Below are positions 8,528 through 16,954 of a stretch of DNA of 64,000 nucleotides, piece by piece. The notes under the pieces are model-generated. The model had not been told where the DNA came from. It ran no database searches and worked only from the letters and a program-made list of their open reading frames with translations. The stretch is from contig NC_015709.1 in NCBI RefSeq assembly GCF_000218875.1, forward strand, positions 682,001 to 746,000, given 5' to 3'. Positions within the stretch are counted from its first letter, which is position 1. Every line of letters starts with the position of its first letter. Position numbers and translations under genes: made by a program. Origin of the DNA: Zymomonas mobilis subsp. pomaceae ATCC 29192 (GTDB taxonomy: Bacteria; Pseudomonadota; Alphaproteobacteria; Sphingomonadales; Sphingomonadaceae).

Positions 8528-9865
8528 TTATGAAGCCGCCCGCATATCGGCTAATCTGTAGCGCAAAGTGCGCTCGCTAATGCCCAGTCGCTGTGCAGCC
8601 TGTCGGCGATGCCCGTTGGTCGCTAATAAAGCCTCTTCAATAAGCTTGTTTTCCGCTGCCCGCGCGGCATCAGCCAATCGAAAAGAGCCTCTGTTTTCAG
8701 CATGACGGCCTTCTTCATAAGAAGAAGATATTTCAACGATTTTACTATCTGAATCTTTCAAAACAGCGACAGAAAAATCAGGCGTTTCAATAAGCAAATC
8801 TCCGGCATCAATATGCGTTCCACGATGAAGCAGGATGGCGCGTTGAAGACAGTTTTCCAACTCTCTTACATTCCCGGGCCAACTGTGTTTTATCAAAAGA
8901 TCAAGGGCTGCTGGGGTTAACCAAGGAAAATCGGTATCTTCCGGCGCGTGACGCAATAATAAAGCGGCCGCCAAGACACGAATATCTTGTTTTCTTTGGG
9001 CCAGCGGTATCAACGTAACCGGCACCACATTAAGCCGCCAATAAAGGTCGGCACGAAAATTCTTGGCCGACACTTCTGCCGCCAGATCACGGTTGGCGGC
9101 GGCAATAATACGAACATTAATAGGCTGGGGTTCGGATGCGCCAACCGGCAAAACTTCACGCTCTTGCAAAACACGCAATAACTTGGCTTGCAAACCCAAA
9201 GGCAATTCTGCGATTTCGTCTAATAGTAAAGTGCCGCCTTCGGCTGCACGAAAAAGGCCTTTGTTATCCGCCGAAGCTCCGGTAAAGCTGCCTTTGACAT
9301 AGCCAAAAAGCATCGCTTCAAGCATAGTTTCAGGTAAGGCCGCACAATTTACCGGAATAAACGGTTTATCAAACCGCGCTGACATTTGATGAATATAACG
9401 CGCAATGCCTTCTTTGCCGGTGCCGGTTTCGCCCTGCACTAAAACCGTTGCATTACTGCCAGCGATACGGGCAACCAGATGAAGAAGATCAACCGTTTGT
9501 TTATCACCCACGGCGGGACGTCCGGCGGGACGCACTAAACCGGCAATCAAAGCCAATCCAAAAGCACTGTCAGAAGAGCCAAAGCTTATTTCGGCTGGCC
9601 GCCCTTCCGCATGAAATTTTAATTTGGGCAAACCCTCACGAAAATGGATGAGAATATCGCGTGGGCCAGCGAGAGAGCGTTCCTGTGGCGATAGTAAACG
9701 AATAATAAACTGTGCCGGTGTTTTACCCAACGGGGCACATTCCAGATCCAACGCATTCAGCCAAGGCGCTAATGCAGGAATCTGTTCGGCGATGACCGGA
9801 CTGACGCCGATAGCGGCCTCAGATATAGCCTGCGCCTGTTCTTTGCTTCCCCTATTTTTCCCCAT
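8528..9865 (-). CDS. flbD: Sigma-54-dependent flagellar transcription activator (FlbD/FleQ type)
   Basis: This protein should activate RpoN-dependent flagellar promoters. The 445 residues divide into an N-terminal part of about 125 residues that I do not recognise, a central AAA+ domain with Walker A GETGTGKE, a sigma-54 contact loop, Walker B GGTLLLDEIAELP and the arginine-finger region, and a C-terminal Fis-type helix-turn-helix (GHRRQAAQRLGISERTLRYR). The contact loop reads GSFTGA instead of the usual GAFTGA. The N-terminal part shows no receiver-type Asp/Lys pattern, so regulation by phosphorylation is not evident. A sigma-54 promoter lies about 80 bases upstream, suggesting autoregulation. 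The symbol is by role and context; FleQ-like is the alternative name. Confidence 0.85.
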   Translation of the reverse strand: MGKNRGSKEQAQAISEAAIGVSPVIAEQIPALAPWLNALDLECAPLGKTPAQFIIRLLSPQERSLAGPRDILIHFREGLPKLKFHAEGRPAEISFGSSDSAFGLALIAGLVRPAGRPAVGDKQTVDLLHLVARIAGSNATVLVQGETGTGKEGIARYIHQMSARFDKPFIPVNCAALPETMLEAMLFGYVKGSFTGASADNKGLFRAAEGGTLLLDEIAELPLGLQAKLLRVLQEREVLPVGASEPQPINVRIIAAANRDLAAEVSAKNFRADLYWRLNVVPVTLIPLAQRKQDIRVLAAALLLRHAPEDTDFPWLTPAALDLLIKHSWPGNVRELENCLQRAILLHRGTHIDAGDLLIETPDFSVAVLKDSDSKIVEISSSYEEGRHAENRGSFRLADAARAAENKLIEEALLATNGHRRQAAQRLGISERTLRYRLADMRAAS

Positions 9866-9943
9866 CAGGATTTCCGCCCTTTTGTAATGCTTCCATCCGC
9901 TAAGCCCTGCTTTTACAGATGCTTAACCGTATATCGGATACCT

Positions 9944-9960
9944 AGCAAAAACTATGCCAA
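9944..9960 (-). promoter_or_regulatory. Sigma-54 (-24/-12) promoter of the flagellar activator gene
   Basis: Read on the minus strand the site is TTGGCATAGTTTTTGCT: a -24 TGGCAT and a -12 TTGCT with exactly ten bases between the GG and GC pairs, close to the consensus TGGCAC-N5-TTGCA/T. Transcription would start near 9932, leaving a leader of about 67 bases. No other gene could use it in this orientation. Confidence 0.75.
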
Positions 9961-10508
9961 CTATTCCAAGATATTGGGAAATAGAACAAAACCGCTGCGA
10001 TGTTTAATTAAAAATAATGATAAAAAAGGGAATGAAACCCTCTGAAGATATTCAGCATATTTCTACTGTAATCTTGGGTTATTTTTTATTTTATCTTTAT
10101 TTATCAATATCTTATAATCATACTTTATATTTTGCGCCGCTATCTAAACCAAACTTGGACAGGGCTTTTAACTATCCCGATAGACGTTTTTAAAGAGAGA
10201 GGCTTCTTTTACAGGATTTTGAAATCCCCATGGGTTTTATTGCACCCTGAATTATCAGGCGTCAAAATTCCGTCAGTTTTCTGATAAGGCTATACTGTAT
10301 CCGATTTAAGGGAACAAAATTAAATCTTAAAAAAATAAAATCATTATTTTTCAAAAACTTATGATGATTTTTGAAATAAATAATAAATTTTTTTCGGTGA
10401 GGAATTTAAAAAAAAATCGGGATGGTCGTTACTGAATTTATGGCGGTCACGGACATTTTAGTCCTGCTGCCCCTCTCTAACCGCACTACCTTGAGAAGGA
10501 ATTTTTTT
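9961..10508. other. AT-rich divergent control region between activator gene and flagellin
   Basis: This gap of about 550 bases has no gene. It holds short inverted repeats: GGATTT/AAATCC at 10214-10227 with a two-base loop, and TTATCAG/CTGATAA at 10252-10258 and 10281-10287. The last 190 bases are long A/T runs and form the flagellin leader. I found no site with the exact -24/-12 spacing on the plus strand, so the flagellin gene is more likely FliA-dependent, but I cannot place a sigma-28 promoter with confidence. Confidence 0.5.
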
Positions 10509-11345
10509 GTGACCGTTATTAACACCAATACCAGCGCCCTCCGTGCTCAGAATGCTTCCCGTTTGGCCGACAACAGCTTGAACACGGCGATGACCCGTCT
10601 GTCCAGCGGTAAAAGCATCAACAGCGCTTCCGATAACGCTGCCGGTCTTGCTATTTCCAGTTCAATGACCGCTCAGATTAACGGTATGAACCAAGCCATC
10701 AGCAATTCCAACGATGGTATTTCTTTGGCTCAGACGGCTGATGGTGCTTTGGGTGAAGTCACCAATATGGTGCAGCGTATTAACCAGTTGGCTGTTCAGT
10801 CCGCCAACGGCACCTATCAGCAGAGCGACCGCACCGACATGAACACTGAAGTGAAACAGCTTCAGGCTCAGATCACGCAGGTTGTTAAAGGCACCAACTT
10901 TAATGGCGCTACGCTTTTCAGCACAGATTCGGCTGGAAAGTCCTTCAAAATTCAGACTGGTGCAACGAACAGCACCACAACCGATCAGGTCACCATTTCT
11001 ATTAGCGGCCTTGCGAAATTAGCTACCGTTATGAGCAATACCACCCTATCGGTTGGCACCTCTACTGCTGCATTGTCTGCCTTATCAACCATCACTTCGG
11101 CCCTGACCGCTATCAACACCACGCGTGCAGGTCTTGGTGCTTCTGAAAGCCGCTTGAGCTCAGTTGTCAACAATCTGACGACCAACGTTACCAACCTTTC
11201 TGATGCACGTAGCCGTATCCAGGATACTGACTATTCCTCAGAAACGACCAATCTGGCGCGTGCACAGATCCTCAGCCAGGCTTCAACCGCCATGCTGGCT
11301 CAGGCTAACCAGTCCCAGCAGAATGTTCTTTCCTTGTTAAAGTAA
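10509..11345 (+). CDS. fliC: Flagellin
   Basis: Flagellin polymerises into the filament. From the GTG at 10509 the product is 278 residues, preceded by an AGAAGGA ribosome-binding site eight bases upstream; it begins [20 protein letters not shown], the classic flagellin N-terminus. The frame is open further upstream from an ATG at 10422, but those 29 extra residues are unlike flagellin and would lie in front of the good ribosome-binding site. The conserved C-terminal coiled coil ([20 protein letters not shown]) is intact. The central variable region is short and rich in Ser, Thr and Ala, a possible glycan-acceptor surface. A strong terminator follows. It is the only flagellin gene in the window. 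Confidence 0.97.
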   Translation: MTVINTNTSALRAQNASRLADNSLNTAMTRLSSGKSINSASDNAAGLAISSSMTAQINGMNQAISNSNDGISLAQTADGALGEVTNMVQRINQLAVQSANGTYQQSDRTDMNTEVKQLQAQITQVVKGTNFNGATLFSTDSAGKSFKIQTGATNSTTTDQVTISISGLAKLATVMSNTTLSVGTSTAALSALSTITSALTAINTTRAGLGASESRLSSVVNNLTTNVTNLSDARSRIQDTDYSSETTNLARAQILSQASTAMLAQANQSQQNVLSLLK

Positions 11346-11380
11346 GCTTTACTTAAACAGCTTGAAAAAGAACACAAAAG

Positions 11381-11412
11381 AAGCCGCCCGATATTCATCG
11401 GGCGGCTTTCTT
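11381..11412 (+). terminator. Rho-independent terminator after flagellin
   Basis: A perfect 12-bp stem, AAGCCGCCCGAT and ATCGGGCGGCTT, with a four-base loop ATTC is followed by a T-rich stretch. It lies 35 bases after the fliC stop and separates fliC from the convergent glycosyltransferase-like gene. Confidence 0.93.
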
Positions 11413-11434
11413 ATTTTAAAAGCCTTCAAAAAAC

Positions 11435-12061
11435 TTAATTATCACCAACTGTATAAGGTATCTGGCCGATATGTTTTACCTTTTGGGTAACATCCATATC
11501 AAACCATAATTGATAACCGGCATTTATTGCTCTGACACTAAAGACGTAATCTTCACCAAAAAGGGATTTTTTCTCTTTTCCTTCAAAATCCCGTAAAGCG
11601 AATAAGAAATAAGGGCGAGGAAGATGATCGAAAACCGACATTTTAATCAGTAAACAACCTGTCGCGATTAGCATTGCTGGCAATAATCCATGATCAACTA
11701 AATTTTCGGGTTTTTCTGTATTCTCAACGCCTGCGAACCCAACATCTTCACTCCTTTTGCGATAATTGGCCCCGACTATATCTTTGTTATGAGATAAAAA
11801 CCTTGTGAGGGTATCAGATGGCACATCCATATCACTGTCGATAAAGAACAGATAATCGGCGTTGGCTTCCTGTGCCATTGCGACACAAGCATTCCGCGAC
11901 ACTGAAATATTAGGCGATTTATTGTTAATCAGGATAAATTCAACATCAGGCGTTTGTTGCATCATAATAGCAGTCGAAATCATAAAATCGACATGCACCA
12001 TAGGGCCTGATGGAAAACAGATAGCGATCTTGACCGGCGACTTGGTCGGTTTTGCTGTCAT
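11435..12061 (-). CDS. Glycosyltransferase-like protein with intact DxD motif
   Basis: This 208-residue soluble protein resembles GT-A fold, family 2/Anp1-like glycosyltransferases. It has an N-terminal strand region (VKIAICFPSG), a metal-binding DxD-type motif in FIDSDMDVP at about residues 93-101, GEDYVFSVRAINAGY further on and VKHIGQ near the C-terminus, where the His is a likely third metal ligand. It lies directly beside flagellin and 59 bases downstream of a clear paralogue, so a role in modifying flagellin is plausible but inferred. Donor sugar and acceptor cannot be told from the sequence. It is probably co-transcribed with the paralogue and converges on fliC across the terminator. 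Confidence 0.7.
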   Translation of the reverse strand: MTAKPTKSPVKIAICFPSGPMVHVDFMISTAIMMQQTPDVEFILINNKSPNISVSRNACVAMAQEANADYLFFIDSDMDVPSDTLTRFLSHNKDIVGANYRKRSEDVGFAGVENTEKPENLVDHGLLPAMLIATGCLLIKMSVFDHLPRPYFLFALRDFEGKEKKSLFGEDYVFSVRAINAGYQLWFDMDVTQKVKHIGQIPYTVGDN

Positions 12062-12120
12062 GTGGACATCCTTGCAGCAAAGCGGGAAGAGAAAAAGAAC
12101 TGACCTAATGGCCTGAATAA

Positions 12121-12807
12121 TCAGGCCGAAGGCGGTAATAATTTCTCTTTTTCAGTTTTTAGTAATTCCTGTTCCATCAATAAACGGCGTTCTTCAATAT
12201 CCGGCATATGGTAAACCCGCTGGCCAATACGGCCCATTTCGGCAGATAAATTACCATCGCACCAAATATCATAACCCAATTCACGAACACGATCGCAGAA
12301 GACAAACTCATCGCTCATGACATCATCCTGAAAGACGTCATAATAAAAATGAGGTAAATTGGGATCCAGCTTTTTAAAAACATCCGTTTTTACCAACAAG
12401 CAACCACCCGGCATATAATGCATTTTCAGCAAGCCTTTTTCGACTTCTTCAGGGATTTGCTGATCCGAGGTAATCCCTAACAAATTATAAGGCGCAATCG
12501 GTTTGGGATAAGTGACACCGATAATATCTTTTTTATGGGCCAACAGACGATGTAAGGTATCATTGGGAAAGGTGATGTCCCCGAACAGAAACAGGATATA
12601 ATCGGCATCCCATTGCAGGCTGTCTTTGACCGCTATATTTTTAGCGTTTGCCAGAACGGAAGAACGACCACAAATAATATTAATATTCATATCACGAGCC
12701 TGCTGAATCAAGCCCATGGCACTGATTGAGAACTCAACCAAAATCATGTCACCCGGTGCGATAATCGCAATCGCGACTTTTGGCTGTTTGCTTTCACCCT
12801 GTTCCAT
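12121..12807 (-). CDS. Glycosyltransferase-like paralogue lacking the DxD motif
   Basis: This 228-residue protein aligns along its length with the next gene downstream: YILFLFGDITFPNDTL matches YLFFIDSDMDVPSDTL, and GYDIWCDGNLSAEMGRIGQ matches GYQLWFDMDVTQKVKHIGQ. In these alignments both the DxD aspartates (now FGD) and the C-terminal His (now Arg) are changed, so metal-dependent catalysis looks unlikely. It has an additional charged C-terminal tail of about 20 residues (LLMEQELLKTEKEKLL). It might act as a non-catalytic partner of the downstream paralogue, bind a ligand, or use a different chemistry. Function unknown; the family assignment is reasonably sure. Confidence 0.65.
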   Translation of the reverse strand: MEQGESKQPKVAIAIIAPGDMILVEFSISAMGLIQQARDMNINIICGRSSVLANAKNIAVKDSLQWDADYILFLFGDITFPNDTLHRLLAHKKDIIGVTYPKPIAPYNLLGITSDQQIPEEVEKGLLKMHYMPGGCLLVKTDVFKKLDPNLPHFYYDVFQDDVMSDEFVFCDRVRELGYDIWCDGNLSAEMGRIGQRVYHMPDIEERRLLMEQELLKTEKEKLLPPSA

Positions 12808-12887
12808 ATAAAACTCCCCTAAAAGGCCGAAATTAGCCTTAAAATTGATTATAGCGCTCGATGGTTATTAGAATGTTGACATTCACC

Positions 12888-12959
12888 CTACCCTAAAGGG
12901 TAGAAATACCTTCTACAACACGGCCATACCCGACCACGAAAAAGGATATGGTCGATCAT
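12888..12959 (-). other. Possible 23-codon leader ORF ending in a hairpin
   Basis: An ATG preceded by TAGGGAA seven bases upstream opens a 23-residue frame that contains a CCRRYFYP run and ends in a TAG. The stop lies in the stem of a hairpin, CTACCC/GGGTAG, at 12888-12903. The arrangement resembles a regulatory leader peptide, but the ORF is so short that chance is a real possibility. Confidence 0.2.
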
Positions 12960-13043
12960 AAAATGTTCCCTACAGCAGTATCATGCCGTCATTTAGCCTT
13001 TCCCCAATACGGCCTGTGCCTTCTCTTATTCCGATCCGAGGTC

Positions 13044-13109
13044 GCCTATAGCTTTTGAATCACTGTTGTGCTTTTCCTCCCAGCACAAACAACGATGAAA
13101 ACTATAGGC
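13044..13109 (-). repeat. Nested inverted repeats exposing a GGGAGG loop
   Basis: Outer arms GCCTATAG (13044-13051) and CTATAGGC (13102-13109) enclose inner arms TTGTGC (13066-13071) and GCACAA (13083-13088). On the minus strand the inner loop reads TGGGAGGAAAA, which resembles a Shine-Dalgarno sequence held in a loop. No T-tract follows, so it is not an obvious terminator. It could be part of an RNA leader or a small RNA. Confidence 0.4.
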
Positions 13110-13176
13110 CTTGATAACACGCCCCGATAACGGCCTTTCGACATCTTAATCTTATCAGCTATCGGTTTTTATCGGT

Positions 13177-13920
13177 TTAATGCTGCCAGTCTGTCATTTT
13201 TTGACGGAGGTGATCGACCGCCGCCTTTTTAATCTGACTAATTCGGGCTGTCCCCAAGTCTAAGACTTCCCCAATTTCTTTCAGATTCAGTTCTTCGACA
13301 TAATACAGCTGTAACACCATAGCTTCTCGTTCAGGCAGGTTTTGAATATGTTCAGCCAAAGCCTTTTGCAGTCCTTGCCGCTCTAAATCACCTACGGGAT
13401 CGGCAGTCTCATCGGAAAAAATACTGGAATGATCGGAATAAACATCATCCAAGGATTCTTGGCGAATACTGATCGCACTGTCGGCCCATTCCCGATATTC
13501 GCTGGCCGTCATACCTAATTTTTCGGCCATTTCAGAATCTTCGGGCGGACGCCCCAAGGCCGCTTCCAATTCTTCCCGCGTTTTATTCAATGTCTTGCGT
13601 CGCGCAATGCTAGATCGACCGGTTGCCGCATGTTGCCGCATATAGTCGATCATCGCCCCTCTTATGCGCATTGAAGCATAGGTAGCGAAGGCAAATCCCC
13701 GATTTTCAAAAGCATTAGCCGCTTCAATCAGGGCAACCATACCGATTTGAATCAAATCTTCTATTTCAATGGCATTGGAAACACGACCATGAACATGCCA
13801 TGCTATTTTGCGCACTAATTGCAAATGGCCTTTAATTAAGGCCTCAATATTCTTCTTTGACGGATTACGGCTGTAAACAACGGGAATCGCTTCGGAATCT
13901 TCAAATTCATTAAGATGCAC
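13177..13920 (-). CDS. fliA: Flagellar sigma factor FliA (sigma-28)
   Basis: FliA directs RNA polymerase to late flagellar promoters and is held inactive by FlgM until the hook is complete. The 247-residue protein has region 2 (EDLIQIGMVALIEAANAFE, then FATYASMRIRGAMIDYMRQH), a region 3 around RPPEDSEMAEKLGMTASEY, and region 4 with LNLKEIGEVLDLGTARISQI. Length matches FliA and there is no region 1.1. Its start overlaps the end of flhG by 11 bases, so it belongs to the flhA-flhG-fliA transcript and is probably translationally coupled. Confidence 0.96.
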   Translation of the reverse strand: MHLNEFEDSEAIPVVYSRNPSKKNIEALIKGHLQLVRKIAWHVHGRVSNAIEIEDLIQIGMVALIEAANAFENRGFAFATYASMRIRGAMIDYMRQHAATGRSSIARRKTLNKTREELEAALGRPPEDSEMAEKLGMTASEYREWADSAISIRQESLDDVYSDHSSIFSDETADPVGDLERQGLQKALAEHIQNLPEREAMVLQLYYVEELNLKEIGEVLDLGTARISQIKKAAVDHLRQKMTDWQH

Positions 13921-14728
13921 TCACCGTCTCCAAACCGAAAAAGAAGCTATTTCGCCGTCCTTTTGGTAAAGAGTGGTCATCCAGTGCATGAGCCAGACGA
14001 TCAAAGGCTTCAGCCGCTCTTGATTTCGGAAATAATTCTAAACAACAACGCTTCCGCAATACCGCTTCCCGTAAATGAGGATCGCGGGGAATAGAGCCAA
14101 GATGATAAAGCTTTGTGCCTAAAAAACGTGCTGATACGTCCGAAAAGCGTCGAAAAAGATCACGACCTTCGGTTTCATCTTCTACCATATTCGTAACTAC
14201 TGAAACTTCTTTCACTTTATATTCAAGCGCCAATAGCTTGATTAAAGCATAACCGTCCATAAAAGATGTGGGTTCTGAAGAAATTACCAGAATAACGCGA
14301 TCGGCTGATGCCGTTAAAGCCAGTGAACTGGGAGAAGCCCCACTGGGGCCATCTAACAGAATATAGTCAAAAGATTTGGTCCAAGGCCGCAAGCTATCGA
14401 CTAATCGACGTTTGGCGACCGCATCCATTTCCATGATCCGCCCTGCCCCGTTCACACCGGGAACAAGCATCAAACCAAACGGGCCTTGTTGGACAACATC
14501 TTCATATTCATGCCGACCCGTCAGAATATCTTCTATCGTTTTATCGGCATTCATGCCAAGAACTATGCCGACGTCCGCCATCCCAAGATCGCAATCGAGC
14601 AATAGCGTCCGTCTTTTCATTTTTGCTAATGCTGCGGTCAGATTAGCAATAACGTTCGTTTTTCCAACCCCACCTTTACCACTGGCAACAGCAATAACCT
14701 GAGGTGTACGTAACAGTTTGGGCATCAT
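13910..14728 (-). CDS. flhG: Flagellar number regulator FlhG (FleN/YlxH), MinD-like ATPase
   Basis: FlhG is a membrane-associated ParA/MinD-type ATPase that limits flagellar number, in several bacteria by acting on FlhF and on the sigma-54 activator FleQ. The 272-residue protein has the deviant Walker A KGGVGKT at residues 18-24 and the switch motif DCDLGMADVG, followed by ILLDGPSGASP. Its start overlaps the flhA stop by one base. The usual partner flhF is not between flhA and flhG, nor elsewhere in the window. A contact with the sigma-54 activator encoded nearby is an inference from other species. Confidence 0.9.
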   Translation of the reverse strand: MMPKLLRTPQVIAVASGKGGVGKTNVIANLTAALAKMKRRTLLLDCDLGMADVGIVLGMNADKTIEDILTGRHEYEDVVQQGPFGLMLVPGVNGAGRIMEMDAVAKRRLVDSLRPWTKSFDYILLDGPSGASPSSLALTASADRVILVISSEPTSFMDGYALIKLLALEYKVKEVSVVTNMVEDETEGRDLFRRFSDVSARFLGTKLYHLGSIPRDPHLREAVLRKRCCLELFPKSRAAEAFDRLAHALDDHSLPKGRRNSFFFGLETVSAS

Positions 14729-16857
14729 TACGACACTACCTCCGCCTTGTTATTGGCTATCGAAGGAGAAGACGATTGTCCATCCCCCACGACAGCAACA
14801 ACTTCTACCGGCTTTCCATCTGGAATTTCAAGGAAAGATAAGACCGGAATATCTGAAAAATGGGGTTTTAACAGCCTTGCTAACGGACGACGAATAACGG
14901 GCGAAGTCACAATAGCAAAGCGTTGTCCTGAAGAAAGCAAAGGATGGGCTGCGGATTCCAATGCCGTCACGATGCGATTAGCCAAGGCCGGTTCAAATGG
15001 ATGCGTCGCCTGTGGGCCAGAACGAACCCCCTGAGAAAGAAGGGATTCAAGCTTAGGCTCAAAGGTAACAACCGAAAGGGGCATTTTCACAGGAACGATA
15101 GATTGAACAATAATGCCACCAATCCTTATTCTGATAGCTTCCAGTAAAGCATTAGGTTCGGTTTCTTCTCTTGCGGCATCCGCCATAGCTTCTGCAATAC
15201 GGCGGAATTCATGAAGAGAAACACCTTCGGATAAAAGAGAGCGACACATTAATGTAATAAGCGCCAAAGATAACGGCTGTGGCGTTAATCCGCCTACTAA
15301 TTGTGGTGCAGACTCTTTCAGCATATCCAACAATTTTTGTGCATCATCCATGCCGAATAAATCAGCGGCATTACTCAGGATGGCTTGATTAAGATGGGTA
15401 GCAATAACCGTTGCCGCATCCACGACCGTATAACCCGCAACAATAGCATCCGAGCGGCGATTTTCAGGAATCCATACCGCATCTAATCCAAAGCTGGGAT
15501 CTTTTACTACGCGACCCTCCAATGTGCCATCAGCATCACCATTATTCAGAGCCAATAACTGGTCAGGCCAGATTTCATCTTCACCTATCACAACACCCGC
15601 AACACTAACGCGATAACTATTCGGACCCAAGGATAAATTATCCCGCACCCGAACCAAGGGAATGACAAAACCCAAATCGCGGGAAAGTTGACGTCGAATA
15701 CCCGTTATACGTGCCATTAACGGGGCCTTTTTTCGTTCATCCACTAAAGAGATAAGCGCATATCCGATTTCTAATGTCAAAACCGAACCATCAGAAACGT
15801 CATCCCATGATACAGGCGGCGGCGTATCGGGTACAAGGGTCGGTGGCGGCGCTTCTTTCAAAGCGGCTTCGGCTTGGGCTGATTTATGCAATTTCCATGC
15901 GGTCCATCCGGCTAATCCCGCAGCCGGTAAAATAACAAAATGGGGCATACCGGGCAAAATGCCAAGGAAACCCAAAATAACGGCAACCGGCGTCCAAGCG
16001 CGTGGGGAATTAAACTGACTGACAATTTGTCCGGTCAAATCAAAAGAGGAAGAGACCCGCGTAACAATGGAAGCCGTCGCAAAAGATAAAAGGAAAGATG
16101 GGATTTGAGCAACAAGGGCATCACCGATGGCCAGTTGCACATAATTAGAAGCGGCTTCACTGAAAGAAAGATTATAGCTGAAAACACCAAGGATCAAACC
16201 ACCAACGATGTTGATCACCAGAATAAGGACACCAGCGACCGCATCCCCCTTAACAAATTTGGAAGCACCATCCATAGAACCATAAAAACCGGCCTCTGTG
16301 GAAACTTCTTGTCTTCTGGTCTTAGCTTCTTCTGGCGTAATGAGACCGGCATTAAGGTCAGCATCAATAGCCATTTGCTTACCGGGCATAGCATCCAAGG
16401 TAAAACGCGCTGACACTTCTGACACGCGTCCGGCACCTTTCGTCACCACAACCAAATTGATAATCATCAAAATGGAAAAGATGAACACGCCGACCATGTA
16501 ATGATCGCCGATAAGAAAGTGACCAAAAGATTCAATCACCATACCCGCGGCATCAGCCCCTGTATGACCATTGACCAACACAACACGGGTCGAGGCCACA
16601 TTAAGCGACAAACGAAGTAAGGTTGCAAAAAGAAGAACGGTCGGAAAAGAGGAAAAGTCCAAGGGTTTTGCTGCATTAAGCGAAACCATTAACACAGCGA
16701 GAGAAATCGTAATGTTGGAAATAAAGCCAATATCAAGGACGGTTGTTGGCACTGGGACGACCATCAACCCGACCAATACCAAAATAGCGATTGGCAAAAT
16801 AGCAGTTCGACCAGCGGCAAGCCAAATCGTCTTTTTGACTGCGGCTGTTGCCATCAA
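14728..16857 (-). CDS. flhA: Flagellar export gate protein FlhA
   Basis: FlhA is the large inner-membrane component of the type III export gate; its cytosolic nonameric ring docks chaperone-substrate complexes. The 709-residue protein has an N-terminal half with about eight membrane spans and the cytosolic FHIPEP signature region (AGRVSEVSARFTLDAMPGKQ, then MAIDADLNAG). The C-terminal half is the soluble docking domain. Length is normal. It heads the flhA-flhG-fliA transcript, and a very good sigma-54 promoter lies about 100 bases upstream. Confidence 0.97.
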   Translation of the reverse strand: MMATAAVKKTIWLAAGRTAILPIAILVLVGLMVVPVPTTVLDIGFISNITISLAVLMVSLNAAKPLDFSSFPTVLLFATLLRLSLNVASTRVVLVNGHTGADAAGMVIESFGHFLIGDHYMVGVFIFSILMIINLVVVTKGAGRVSEVSARFTLDAMPGKQMAIDADLNAGLITPEEAKTRRQEVSTEAGFYGSMDGASKFVKGDAVAGVLILVINIVGGLILGVFSYNLSFSEAASNYVQLAIGDALVAQIPSFLLSFATASIVTRVSSSFDLTGQIVSQFNSPRAWTPVAVILGFLGILPGMPHFVILPAAGLAGWTAWKLHKSAQAEAALKEAPPPTLVPDTPPPVSWDDVSDGSVLTLEIGYALISLVDERKKAPLMARITGIRRQLSRDLGFVIPLVRVRDNLSLGPNSYRVSVAGVVIGEDEIWPDQLLALNNGDADGTLEGRVVKDPSFGLDAVWIPENRRSDAIVAGYTVVDAATVIATHLNQAILSNAADLFGMDDAQKLLDMLKESAPQLVGGLTPQPLSLALITLMCRSLLSEGVSLHEFRRIAEAMADAAREETEPNALLEAIRIRIGGIIVQSIVPVKMPLSVVTFEPKLESLLSQGVRSGPQATHPFEPALANRIVTALESAAHPLLSSGQRFAIVTSPVIRRPLARLLKPHFSDIPVLSFLEIPDGKPVEVVAVVGDGQSSSPSIANNKAEVVS

Positions 16858-16954
16858 TATTCCCCTTTTACAGAAAGACGACTATAATTTTGTTGATTAG
16901 CCATCCTTACTCCCGCCAAATTTACGACATTTCATGGTGCTCTTACATATTCTA

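Larger units (their letters stand above)
12808..13176. other. 370-base leader/spacer between fliA and the glycosyltransferase-like pair
   Basis: No long gene lies here. On the minus strand there is an exact TATAAT at 12848-12853 about 40 bases before the glycosyltransferase-like start, though its -35 is poor. A sigma-28-like element (TAAG at 13151-13154, GCCGTTAT at 13127-13134) lies near the upstream end. Between them are several inverted repeats and a 23-codon ORF, listed separately. The layout would give the pair either a short leader or a structured leader of about 310 bases. Confidence 0.4.

Noticed and set aside
10262-10287. Sigma-28-like TCAAAATT and CTGATAA upstream of fliC
   Set aside because: Weak match, over 200 bases from the start, and the -10 part is one arm of a TTATCAG/CTGATAA inverted repeat that explains it equally well.
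10422-10508. Upstream ATG giving a 29-residue N-terminal extension of flagellin
   Set aside because: The extension is unlike any flagellin N-terminus, and the GTG at 10509 has a good ribosome-binding site and starts the conserved sequence.
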